From: Candidatus Curtissbacteria bacterium RIFCSPLOWO2_02_41_11 | GTDB taxonomy: Bacteria > Patescibacteriota > Microgenomatia > Curtissbacterales > GWA2-41-24 | Reading direction: 5' to 3' | DNA: 34,785 nucleotides | Assembly: GCA_001775055.1 (NCBI GenBank) | Contig: MFBU01000025.1 | Coordinates: forward strand, 1 to 34,785 | Part shown: one piece after another, positions 15,456 to 21,633 of the stretch | Position numbering within the stretch: the stretch's first letter is position 1 | Layout of the letters: each line of letters opens with the position of its first letter | The notes under the pieces: model-generated | Told to the model about the DNA's origin: nothing | Seen by the model: only the letters and a program-made list of their open reading frames with translations | The model's database searches: none | Program-made: the position numbers and the translations under genes

Positions 15456-15471
15456 TTTATATTTGGTTTAG

Positions 15472-15485
15472 CGTTAGTCGTTAGT
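15472..15485. repeat. Two-unit heptamer repeat, intergenic
   Basis: CGTTAGT twice, in the short gap after rpsB. Confidence 0.5.
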
Positions 15486-15488
15486 CTT

Positions 15489-16244
15489 TCATCCTTCGAC
15501 GGCTGCTTCGGCAGCCTTCTCTCCCGCCAGCTCCACCTTCTCTTTTGCACTCTTCTTCTCAAACTTCTGCCTTCCTTCTAAATAAGCATCGGCAATCGCG
15601 CCGGTTACAATTTTAATTGCCTTAATCGCATCATCGTTTCCCGGAATCGGCCAGTCAACTAAAAACAAATCGGCATTTGTGTCGCAAATCGCCACCACCG
15701 GTATACCTTTCTTTTTGGCCTCCCGACAAGCATTCTCTTCTTTTCTGACATCCACCACAAAAAGCGCATCCGGCAACTTTTCCAAACCCGCCAAACCTCC
15801 ATAAAAACGCTCGAGTTTAGCAATTTCCCGATCTATTAAAAGATTTTCTTTTTTAGTACGGTTCTTAAATTCTCCAGCTTCTTTTTTGGCTTTTAAATCC
15901 GCCAACTTCTTGATATTTTTGCCGGCAACTTCCCAATTAGTTAGAAGACCTCCAATCCATCTTTCACAAATGTAGTTTGCCCCGGCTCTTTGCGCTTCCT
16001 CGGCAATAATACTTCTTGCCTGATTTTTAGAGGCCAAAAAAATAACCGTGCCGCCGGCCTCGGCGATTTTCGCAACATATTCGCATGCCTCCTCGAGTCT
16101 TGCGACGGTTTGGGCCAAATCAATTACATGAACCCCTTCTCTGGCCGTAAAAATAAAGCCCTTCATTTTCGGGTTCCAGCGCCTGACCTGATGTCCGAAA
16201 TGGACACCGGCTTCCAAAAGCTCTTGCATTGACGGAACTTTCAT
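15489..16244 (-). CDS. rpsB: 30S ribosomal protein S2
   Basis: 251 aa. Signature regions: the N-terminus with ELLEAGVHFGHQVRRWNPKM, the ICERWIGGLLTNWE segment, LPDALFVVDVRKEENACREAKK and IPVVAICDTNADLFLVDWPIPGNDDAIKAI. The C-terminal tail is an Ala/Glu/Lys extension. S2 is needed for S1 docking and 30S assembly. No Shine-Dalgarno is evident. The ATG overlaps the stop of the upstream orphan (TGATG), so S2 translation appears coupled to that orphan. Confidence 0.98.
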   Translation of the reverse strand: MKVPSMQELLEAGVHFGHQVRRWNPKMKGFIFTAREGVHVIDLAQTVARLEEACEYVAKIAEAGGTVIFLASKNQARSIIAEEAQRAGANYICERWIGGLLTNWEVAGKNIKKLADLKAKKEAGEFKNRTKKENLLIDREIAKLERFYGGLAGLEKLPDALFVVDVRKEENACREAKKKGIPVVAICDTNADLFLVDWPIPGNDDAIKAIKIVTGAIADAYLEGRQKFEKKSAKEKVELAGEKAAEAAVEG

Positions 16245-16825
16245 CAGCTTAACTCCCCTTCTGCTGTAATTTTGTTTAAACTTTCAATTCTGACCAATTT
16301 TCTATCTACACAAGATGTAATATTATCCCTTGTTAAGTAAGCCTTTACTCGTCCGTAGCAATCAGTGCCACTTTCTCCTAATTCCTCCACAACATCCTCA
16401 ATCTTACCATCTCTTCTTAAACCTAGAAAATAGCGTCTGACTTGTTCAAAAATTTTCTGCTCATTTGCCCGATGATCGACCTCCACACAAAAATATAAGC
16501 GATTTGAAACTGAAGTCATCTGTGACTGTTCAATCTTATTACCGTCTTGGTCAACCAAATCACCATCATTTCCACGAAATAATTCGGTTGATACTGCTGC
16601 AAAACGAATTTTCATAAATCCTGCAACATTGACTTCCGTTAAATACTTTTTTTCTCCTCGAGAAGCAGCAAGTCGAGCGACAAACTCATTTTGAGCCAAT
16701 AAAAGATCAGCCGTTTCTGCTGTATCAACGTGTCTAAGCAATCCATTAAGAATTGAGACGACAAAATCGACCGATGATTTTTCTTGATAATAATACTCCT
16801 CCACCAAAAGGCGGTCTTTCAACAT
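16244..16825 (-). CDS. Hypothetical protein translated just upstream of rpsB
   Basis: About 193 residues from ATG 16825, soluble, no recognised family. It contains KKYLTEVNVAGFMKIRF, matching a similar stretch in the 14067-14720 orphan, and a Cys-containing second half (YFCVEVDH, GTDCYGR). A strong AAGGAGGT (about 16845) lies 19 nt before this ATG. A GTG at 16855 overlaps the Shine-Dalgarno and a CTG ten bases after it is also in frame, so the true start is uncertain. It leads the rpsB operon and could influence S2 expression by coupling. Confidence 0.5.
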   Translation of the reverse strand: MLKDRLLVEEYYYQEKSSVDFVVSILNGLLRHVDTAETADLLLAQNEFVARLAASRGEKKYLTEVNVAGFMKIRFAAVSTELFRGNDGDLVDQDGNKIEQSQMTSVSNRLYFCVEVDHRANEQKIFEQVRRYFLGLRRDGKIEDVVEELGESGTDCYGRVKAYLTRDNITSCVDRKLVRIESLNKITAEGELS

Positions 16826-16908
16826 TCTATTCAGAGAAAACCAACCTCCTTTCACCCCGTCTAGCGACAGGCCCTCCGCTCAAGATTATGGAATTTGCAG
16901 CTTCTATA

Positions 16909-16934
16909 AACTACGAACTATGAACTATTAACTG
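16909..16934. repeat. Heptamer repeat, intergenic
   Basis: AACTACG, AACTATG, AACTATT and a partial AACTG, directly before a bidirectional terminator. Confidence 0.7.
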
Positions 16935-16935
16935 C

Positions 16936-16956
16936 AAAAACTCCCAAGGAGTTTTT
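16936..16956. terminator. Bidirectional intrinsic terminator
   Basis: AAAAACTCC (16936-16944) and GGAGTTTTT (16948-16956) form a 9-bp stem with loop CAA and A/T tracts on both sides. On the minus strand it ends the 17021-17263 transcript. It would also lie in the leader of the rpsB operon if that is transcribed from a TTGCTT/TATATT pair near 16978-17010, where it could attenuate. Confidence 0.75.
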
Positions 16957-17020
16957 GTTTGAGCGTGTGTGATTGAGAAAATATAACACTGGTGAGCGTC
17001 AAAAAGCAAGAAGTTATCTA

Positions 17021-17260
17021 TTACGTAAAGCTGCGTAAAGCTGACAAGTGAGGTTTCCCCTTAACTATACTTTTTGAGCGATAAATAGGCGCAGCCTGCA
17101 AACATTTAACTCTTGGGTCTGCAACATCCCAAGCAACAAATGGCTTACCACCGAGTTCTAAAGTTCTAGGTGGGTATGAATGTGCCGGAGATCTCGGCTG
17201 TCCATAAGAACTCCAAACTCCTCCCTCTGAAAATCGTCCTCTTTCACCCATATTTGCCAT
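17021..17260 (-). CDS. Small hypothetical protein with its own consensus promoter
   Basis: About 79 residues, starting MANMGERGRFSEGG (ATG 17260; ATGs at 17263 and 17251 are alternatives). Basic, rich in Gly, Pro, Ser and Arg, with no membrane segment and no recognised family. Evidence that it is expressed: a perfect TTGACA/TATAAT promoter just upstream and a terminator 65 bp past its stop, making an isolated single-gene unit. A palindromic hairpin with a T run ends right at the start codon, as for the orphan at 10120. Confidence 0.5.
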   Translation of the reverse strand: MANMGERGRFSEGGVWSSYGQPRSPAHSYPPRTLELGGKPFVAWDVADPRVKCLQAAPIYRSKSIVKGKPHLSALRSFT

Positions 17261-17261
17261 C

Positions 17262-17278
17262 AAAAAAGCCGGCTTTTA
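17262..17278 (-). promoter_or_regulatory. Terminator-like hairpin at the start of the 17021-17260 gene
   Basis: AAAAGCCGGCTTTT (17265-17278) is a perfect palindrome. On the minus strand it is followed by two more T and then the start codon. Position and shape match the hairpin at 10085-10115. Confidence 0.55.
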
Positions 17279-17303
17279 AAAATCGCCAACTTATTCTGTG
17301 AAG

Positions 17304-17331
17304 ATTATAACTCAGTTCAGATATTTGTCAA
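17304..17331 (-). promoter_or_regulatory. Perfect sigma-70-type promoter
   Basis: Minus strand TTGACA (17326-17331), spacer 16, TATAAT (17304-17309). Both boxes match consensus exactly, the strongest promoter readable in the window. Transcription would start near 17297, giving a leader of about 35 nt that contains the hairpin. Confidence 0.85.
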
Positions 17332-17338
17332 CTAATCG

Positions 17339-17602
17339 CTAACCCCTTGATTTTTTTGCCTGCTTAGCTTCTCTTGCAGTCTTTATCCTATCAGCTAGAA
17401 TGTCAACAGTTAACCTATCGTGGAACTGCTCCATTAATTGATTTATGACCCCATTTTTGCCGTCCATAGGGGTTCTGCCATCAGCATAAAACGAAACAAG
17501 CGAGGCAAACGGATCTTCAGCTACTTTCGGAACAGGCTCTACCTCACGAAGCGCTTCCTTTGAACCACCTCTTCCAAGAAATGGAAGTTTTATTACAACC
17601 AT
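17339..17602 (-). CDS. Hypothetical protein downstream of thyX
   Basis: 87 residues: a short hydrophobic start (MVVIKLPFLGRGG), an acidic middle and a basic Lys/Arg/Ala helix at the end. No family recognised. A strong GGAGGTGAGG precedes the ATG by a few bases and it lies 27 bp after the thyX stop, so it is probably cotranscribed with thyX. Its 3' end is adjacent to the perfect promoter of the next orphan. Confidence 0.5.
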   Translation of the reverse strand: MVVIKLPFLGRGGSKEALREVEPVPKVAEDPFASLVSFYADGRTPMDGKNGVINQLMEQFHDRLTVDILADRIKTAREAKQAKKSRG

Positions 17603-17629
17603 CTATCCTCACCTCCATCTAAAAGATTT

Positions 17630-19339
17630 TCACTTAACTTCTGCCAATTTGCGATCAATTCTTTTTTCGCTCTCTCGACGGGCTAAATCATAATCCTTCC
17701 AGTCCACAAATTTCAAGGCCGCGGCCAGTGCCGGGTGGACAGCCTTTACCGCTTCTACTTTTAAATGTTCAATCTTGCGGTAATCGGGATGGCCCTGCGG
17801 AGATGTCCTCAGTTCTGCTTCCCAACCGAGTTCCCGCAAATTCTCCCATTGATACCAACGGATTCTGTTGCCCAAGATCACTACATATTGAGCCGCGTCG
17901 GGATATCGCTTTTTAATCTTTTTATATAATTTATCAACCTTTTCTGCTGCATCTTGGTATGACTTAACAAGTCTTGCCTTGACCAAATCCTTGGGCACAT
18001 CAAAACCCAACTCGGTTGTAAACCGCTGCCGCTCTTGCGTCAACATCCGATGCCGATGTAAATCCCGATAAATTCCTAAGTTGGCCACAATATCAAATTT
18101 ATAATAAGTATTTTCGAAGGCTCTAATGAGTCGGTGCTGACGAACTTTTCTTCTGGCAATTACTGATTTAATAATTGATGCCTTTTCCCGATCCGACAAG
18201 CTCTTAACTTTTTGTTTTATTTGACTATAGGAAAGATTTGCATATTTATAAACAAGGCTAGAAATAATTCGATCTTCGGCATCTTCGTCATATTCCACCA
18301 ACTCAGCACTTGGGCCAGTGATCCTCAATCTTCGATCACTGACAACTACTCTATTTGCTATCTTCTCCAGTGTTTTCTCAGTGGCCGCCACATATCTTTG
18401 ATAGATCTTCCCGCGCGGACTGGATGCCCGATCAACCAAAGACGGAATGACTTTGTTAAGCTCAATCTGCGCTGCTTTTGCCAAACCTCGAATTTCGGCC
18501 AGTGGATGGGCAAAGCATTTGGTCAGCATATACTCCAATGATTGCCCGACTCCGAAAAACCCGACATTGGTTAAAGTTGCCGCCGGCAAATATACCCGCA
18601 AAACATCGCAGGTTTTGGCCTTTATCGTCTCCCGATATGCCCGGTCTGTTTGGTCCTTCTCTTGAGAGAATAATTTCCTGAGATATTTTGAAAGTGGTTC
18701 GATTGAATCTGTATACCGCCTAAACAACAGATTCATCAATCTCACATATTCCTGTCCGTATTTTGAGCGGATTAAATCCGGCTCCAAAAAATAAAGCCAT
18801 CTGCCTCCAACTTTCTGGTCGAAAAGAACATACCTTGTCGATTTCTCAAGAGGCGCAAAACCGATCCGAAAATCCTCCAAAACTTTGGTTGCCACATTGG
18901 AAACATTCTCAAAAAAAATATGAGCCCCGGCCATTTGGGCAATCGAGTCATCTCCGTAAGCAGCCAGCCACTTTTTGAAAAAATCCCGCGCCCGTTTGGA
19001 ATTAACAACCACTTCCCATCCACCATGCGTATGTAAGTAATCAACAAACGAAATTAACTCCTTCCTCATTGCTTCAGCTTCTCTAGCTTCTCCAATCCCA
19101 ACTCCTGCCAAATCCGGTTCCAAAATCGGCTTGATATATTCGTCATAAAAAAGCCGCCTCACCCCTTTAGTTGAGCGACTATAGCGGCTGGCTAGCGCCC
19201 CCAAAACTTCGCTGGGCAAATATTTGGCCGCAAAAACGTTTTTATCTAAATTCGTAAAAAACGGCTCAATAAAATATGCCTCTTCTTTCGTAAATTTTTC
19301 TGCTGTTATATTGTTCGAACTATTGCGAGAACTTACCAT
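17630..19339 (-). CDS. thyX: Tandem-domain FAD-dependent thymidylate synthase (ThyX-like)
   Basis: 569 aa, about twice a normal ThyX. Domain 1 (about 1-310) has GDDSIAQMAGAHIFFENVSN, then EKSTRYV at 165-171, and LRVYLPAATLTNVGFFG, matching the ExSxRY half of the ThyX motif and the LP-xxxT helix. The RHR half is missing (FRIGFAP). Domain 2 (about 350-569) has RHRMLTQERQRF with RHR at 429-431 but lacks ExSxRY. The protein thus carries one complete motif split over two domains. ThyX makes dTMP from dUMP with FAD and methylenetetrahydrofolate, using active sites at subunit interfaces. The gene lies in one run with dcd and tmk. Its start overlaps the end of the GIY-YIG gene by 20 bases. Confidence 0.85.
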   Translation of the reverse strand: MVSSRNSSNNITAEKFTKEEAYFIEPFFTNLDKNVFAAKYLPSEVLGALASRYSRSTKGVRRLFYDEYIKPILEPDLAGVGIGEAREAEAMRKELISFVDYLHTHGGWEVVVNSKRARDFFKKWLAAYGDDSIAQMAGAHIFFENVSNVATKVLEDFRIGFAPLEKSTRYVLFDQKVGGRWLYFLEPDLIRSKYGQEYVRLMNLLFRRYTDSIEPLSKYLRKLFSQEKDQTDRAYRETIKAKTCDVLRVYLPAATLTNVGFFGVGQSLEYMLTKCFAHPLAEIRGLAKAAQIELNKVIPSLVDRASSPRGKIYQRYVAATEKTLEKIANRVVVSDRRLRITGPSAELVEYDEDAEDRIISSLVYKYANLSYSQIKQKVKSLSDREKASIIKSVIARRKVRQHRLIRAFENTYYKFDIVANLGIYRDLHRHRMLTQERQRFTTELGFDVPKDLVKARLVKSYQDAAEKVDKLYKKIKKRYPDAAQYVVILGNRIRWYQWENLRELGWEAELRTSPQGHPDYRKIEHLKVEAVKAVHPALAAALKFVDWKDYDLARRESEKRIDRKLAEVK

Positions 19340-19589
19340 TAAAACTATTAATTAGCTCCTTTTTCTTTTTTCTGCTGAAGTCCTTAATCTGAATTTCTCT
19401 CATTCTTGCAGTTTCTAGATCTTCGTACTCTTCAAGATAGACTAATCTCCGCACCCCATATTTAGAAGTAAATTTACTTCCTAGTCTAGATAAATGTTGA
19501 TCAAACCTAAGATTCGGTTTCCATGTCATTCCTGTATAGTACAAACCATTCTTGAGTTCTAAAATGTAAACATACCATTTCCACTTCAT
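19320..19589 (-). CDS. GIY-YIG nuclease domain protein (YhbQ/UPF0213-like)
   Basis: 89 aa, a single compact GIY-YIG domain. The two motif strands are YVYILEL and YYTGMT, then the conserved Arg in NLRFDQH, and the Glu in ARMREIQIKDFSR where the metal-binding Glu is expected. Small stand-alone GIY-YIG proteins are widespread and mostly of unknown role; they are not necessarily mobile. It sits between tmk and thyX and overlaps the thyX start by 20 bases. A palindromic repeat separates it from tmk. Confidence 0.88.
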   Translation of the reverse strand: MKWKWYVYILELKNGLYYTGMTWKPNLRFDQHLSRLGSKFTSKYGVRRLVYLEEYEDLETARMREIQIKDFSRKKKKELINSFNGKFSQ

Positions 19590-19597
19590 TAATATTT

Positions 19598-19652
19598 TTA
19601 AGGTAACTTCTCACTACGTCGAGTCAGACTCGACTACGTTCGAAGAATATAT
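19598..19652. repeat. Dispersed hairpin element with conserved ends, copy 1
   Basis: Starts TAAGGTAACTTCTC and ends TTCGAAGAATAT, as do copies at 27171 and 27490. The centre is a copy-specific palindrome GTCGAGT-CAG-ACTCGAC (19618-19634). The element supplies the last codons and stop of tmk. Confidence 0.65.
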
Positions 19653-20296
19653 TTGCCCTTTAACACTTCTAAAACTTTCTGGTGAATTGCTGCGGGCAAA
19701 AGTAATTTTCCATTTACGACACAATTTATCTTTACCCAATTTTTCCTTTCCCTCGCTAGACTTTCATACTCCTTGGCCACTACCCTTAAATAATCAGCAT
19801 CCCTTTCGTGAATGTCCTTCCTTCGATCATCCATCAACTTTTGGGAAACTTCAACCGGCACGGAAAGAAAAATCACCAGATCTTCTTTTGGGATTTTATT
19901 TTCGCCGTACTCCAAATCCTCCAGCCATTTTATAAATTGGAGTTTGGCGTTTGGAGTTTGGAGTTTGGCTACCTGATGGGCTATATTCGATCCCACATAA
20001 CGATCACAAATCACCATTTTCCCCGCGTTAAGCCACTTTTTGATTTGAGGAGAGGCGCCCATACGATCGCCGGCGTACAAAACCGAAGCTAAATATGGAC
20101 TCACCTCATCGACTTTGCCAAACTCACCGGAAAGATATCTTCTAACCAACTCTCCCCAAAGGGAACTTTTGTAGCGCGGAAAAGAAATAAACTCAACTGG
20201 AATTTGTTTTTTGCCTAAATAGTTAAGAAGAAGTTTTGATTGAGTCGCTTTCCCCGAACCATCCGCCCCCTCAAAAACAATCAGCTTGCCACTCAT
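19634..20296 (-). CDS. tmk: Thymidylate kinase
   Basis: 220 aa dTMP kinase, making dTDP. P-loop GADGSGKATQ at about residues 10-19, the DRYVGSNIAHQ segment (DR(Y/H) motif) around residue 98, and a LID region with DDRRKDIHERD. Between them a heptamer repeat adds KLQTPNAKLQF after the DRY helix. The stop codon is contributed by a palindromic repeat. The ATG overlaps the dcd stop (ATGA), so the two are coupled. Confidence 0.95.
   Translation of the reverse strand: MSGKLIVFEGADGSGKATQSKLLLNYLGKKQIPVEFISFPRYKSSLWGELVRRYLSGEFGKVDEVSPYLASVLYAGDRMGASPQIKKWLNAGKMVICDRYVGSNIAHQVAKLQTPNAKLQFIKWLEDLEYGENKIPKEDLVIFLSVPVEVSQKLMDDRRKDIHERDADYLRVVAKEYESLARERKNWVKINCVVNGKLLLPAAIHQKVLEVLKGKYILRT
19939..19966. 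repeat. Heptamer repeat inside tmk
   Basis: Units GGAGTTT, GGCGTTT, GGAGTTT, GGAGTTT; read in frame as part of KLQTPNAKLQF. Confidence 0.88.
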
Positions 20297-21570
20297 TTCT
20301 TTTTTCGACGACCAACTTGTCCTGAGCTTGTCGAAGGATGCTTTTCGATTTTAGAAGGCACGGGTTTTTTGGAACCTGAATAGCGATCAGATCGGCTGCC
20401 GGCGTACGGCATCTTTACCGGAGCCGATAATTTCTCAAAAGTAAACGCGCAAATTGGCATGCCGCAGTATAAAATTGCCGGCTTTGGCCCTAAATTCCCA
20501 AGTTCCAATACCGGGGCTCCATTCCAACCGGGATCGAATCGAGCCGCAGTCGAATGCACCAAAATTCCCAGTCTTGCCAAAGAACTCTTACCTTCAAGTC
20601 TGCCGATAATATCATTGGGCAGTTTCAAATCTTCTTGCGTTGTGGCAATGGCAAAAGCGCCTGGCTCTAAAATAAAAGGATCGCCAACTTTTAGGTTGAT
20701 TTCTTCCATAGCATCATCCGGCAATCCCCGATTGGTGTCGATAAAACGATATGTGCCAGCTCTAAAAAGTTTAATATTGCCACCCAAATGAAAATCCATT
20801 GATACCTGATCAATATTTTTACGCCACGATTTTGGCAAAGGAGATATCTTAATAATGCCTTTCTCGATACACTCTCCAATTAGCCAGTCAGGTAAAATTC
20901 CGCTAAAATCACCAGCTTTTTTCATTTTCGCAACCAAGAAATCATACACTATTTGGCTCCAGGTCTCCATCTTTTTGTAATTTTTACCAGCCTCCTCAAG
21001 ACCAACTAATTTCCCCGACTTATGCTCATCGCGCACTGTGATTTTTGGACTGTCGCCAGTCAACTTAACCACCAATCCGATATGAACTCTTCCTACATCA
21101 TTCGAATCATCATTAAGAAGACCTAAGAAATTTGCTATATATTGCCCGTCATATTTAATCTCTTCCTCAAACTCCCTCTTGGCCCAGTTGAAAATCAACT
21201 CATTGCCCTTCGTACCTCTCGTACTTTTCATACTTTTCGTACTTTTGATAATATCCTCTTTATCAATGTGCCCCCCAATACCAATGGAATACAGATTGGA
21301 AAGCCGGCGATCAGTATGACTGCTTTTCCTTCTCATCAAAAAAATCTTGCCTTGATTCTCAAAAATCAAATATGGAATAATCTGCTGCCAATTGGGATCT
21401 GATTCAACTTCAGAGCGCGGCAAAAAGCGGTGCTTTTTGACAATGATAGTCAGATATTTTTGTAAATTTTGAGTCTCTAGCCCATGCCAAACATTCTCAA
21501 AAAACAAATCACTTCTCTTAACAACCATTACCTTCTCTTCACCTTTTAATATTTTAGTTTTTTTAACCAT
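20293..21570 (-). CDS. dcd: NUDIX hydrolase-dCTP deaminase fusion
   Basis: 425 aa with two enzyme domains. Residues about 62-215 are a NUDIX fold: GIGGH at 97-101, then E124 and REFEEE at 132-137 give the box G..E-x7-RExxEE. A 9-bp tandem repeat inserts about 17 residues (IIKSTKSMKSTRGTKGN) inside that box. Residues about 225-385 are a Dcd/dUTPase-type domain with IGRLEGKSSLARLGI, RFDPGWNG and the catalytic-type E356 in VLEL. Dcd turns dCTP into dUTP for dTMP synthesis; the NUDIX part could hydrolyse a nucleotide such as dUTP, but that is inference. The C-terminal tail includes HPSTSSGQ from another palindromic repeat. It leads the dcd-tmk-thyX run. Confidence 0.88.
   Translation of the reverse strand: MVKKTKILKGEEKVMVVKRSDLFFENVWHGLETQNLQKYLTIIVKKHRFLPRSEVESDPNWQQIIPYLIFENQGKIFLMRRKSSHTDRRLSNLYSIGIGGHIDKEDIIKSTKSMKSTRGTKGNELIFNWAKREFEEEIKYDGQYIANFLGLLNDDSNDVGRVHIGLVVKLTGDSPKITVRDEHKSGKLVGLEEAGKNYKKMETWSQIVYDFLVAKMKKAGDFSGILPDWLIGECIEKGIIKISPLPKSWRKNIDQVSMDFHLGGNIKLFRAGTYRFIDTNRGLPDDAMEEINLKVGDPFILEPGAFAIATTQEDLKLPNDIIGRLEGKSSLARLGILVHSTAARFDPGWNGAPVLELGNLGPKPAILYCGMPICAFTFEKLSAPVKMPYAGSRSDRYSGSKKPVPSKIEKHPSTSSGQVGRRKKK
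20316..20341. repeat. Palindromic repeat (STSSGQ type) at the end of dcd
   Basis: Contains TCCTGAGCTTGTCGAAGGA with arms TCCT and AGGA around GAGCTTGTCGA. It is translated HPSTSSGQ, a peptide that betrays this repeat in many genomes. A relative with core GAGCCTGTCGA is at 27147. Confidence 0.7.
21211..21246. repeat. 9-bp tandem repeat inside the NUDIX box of dcd
   Basis: Units CGTACCTCT, CGTACTTTT, CATACTTTT, CGTACTTTT. The 9-bp period keeps the frame and gives a near-repeating Lys/Ser/Thr tripeptide pattern within the catalytic loop. Confidence 0.85.
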
Positions 21571-21633
21571 TAATCTTATTTTGTACAGAAATTATTAAGT
21601 GGCAGCTTGCCCTGAATCATTACTCTTTGGAAC

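Noticed and set aside
18212-18978. Several plus-strand open frames inside thyX and topA
   Set aside because: They are antisense shadows without start signals or recognisable domains, while the minus-strand proteins are clearly conserved.
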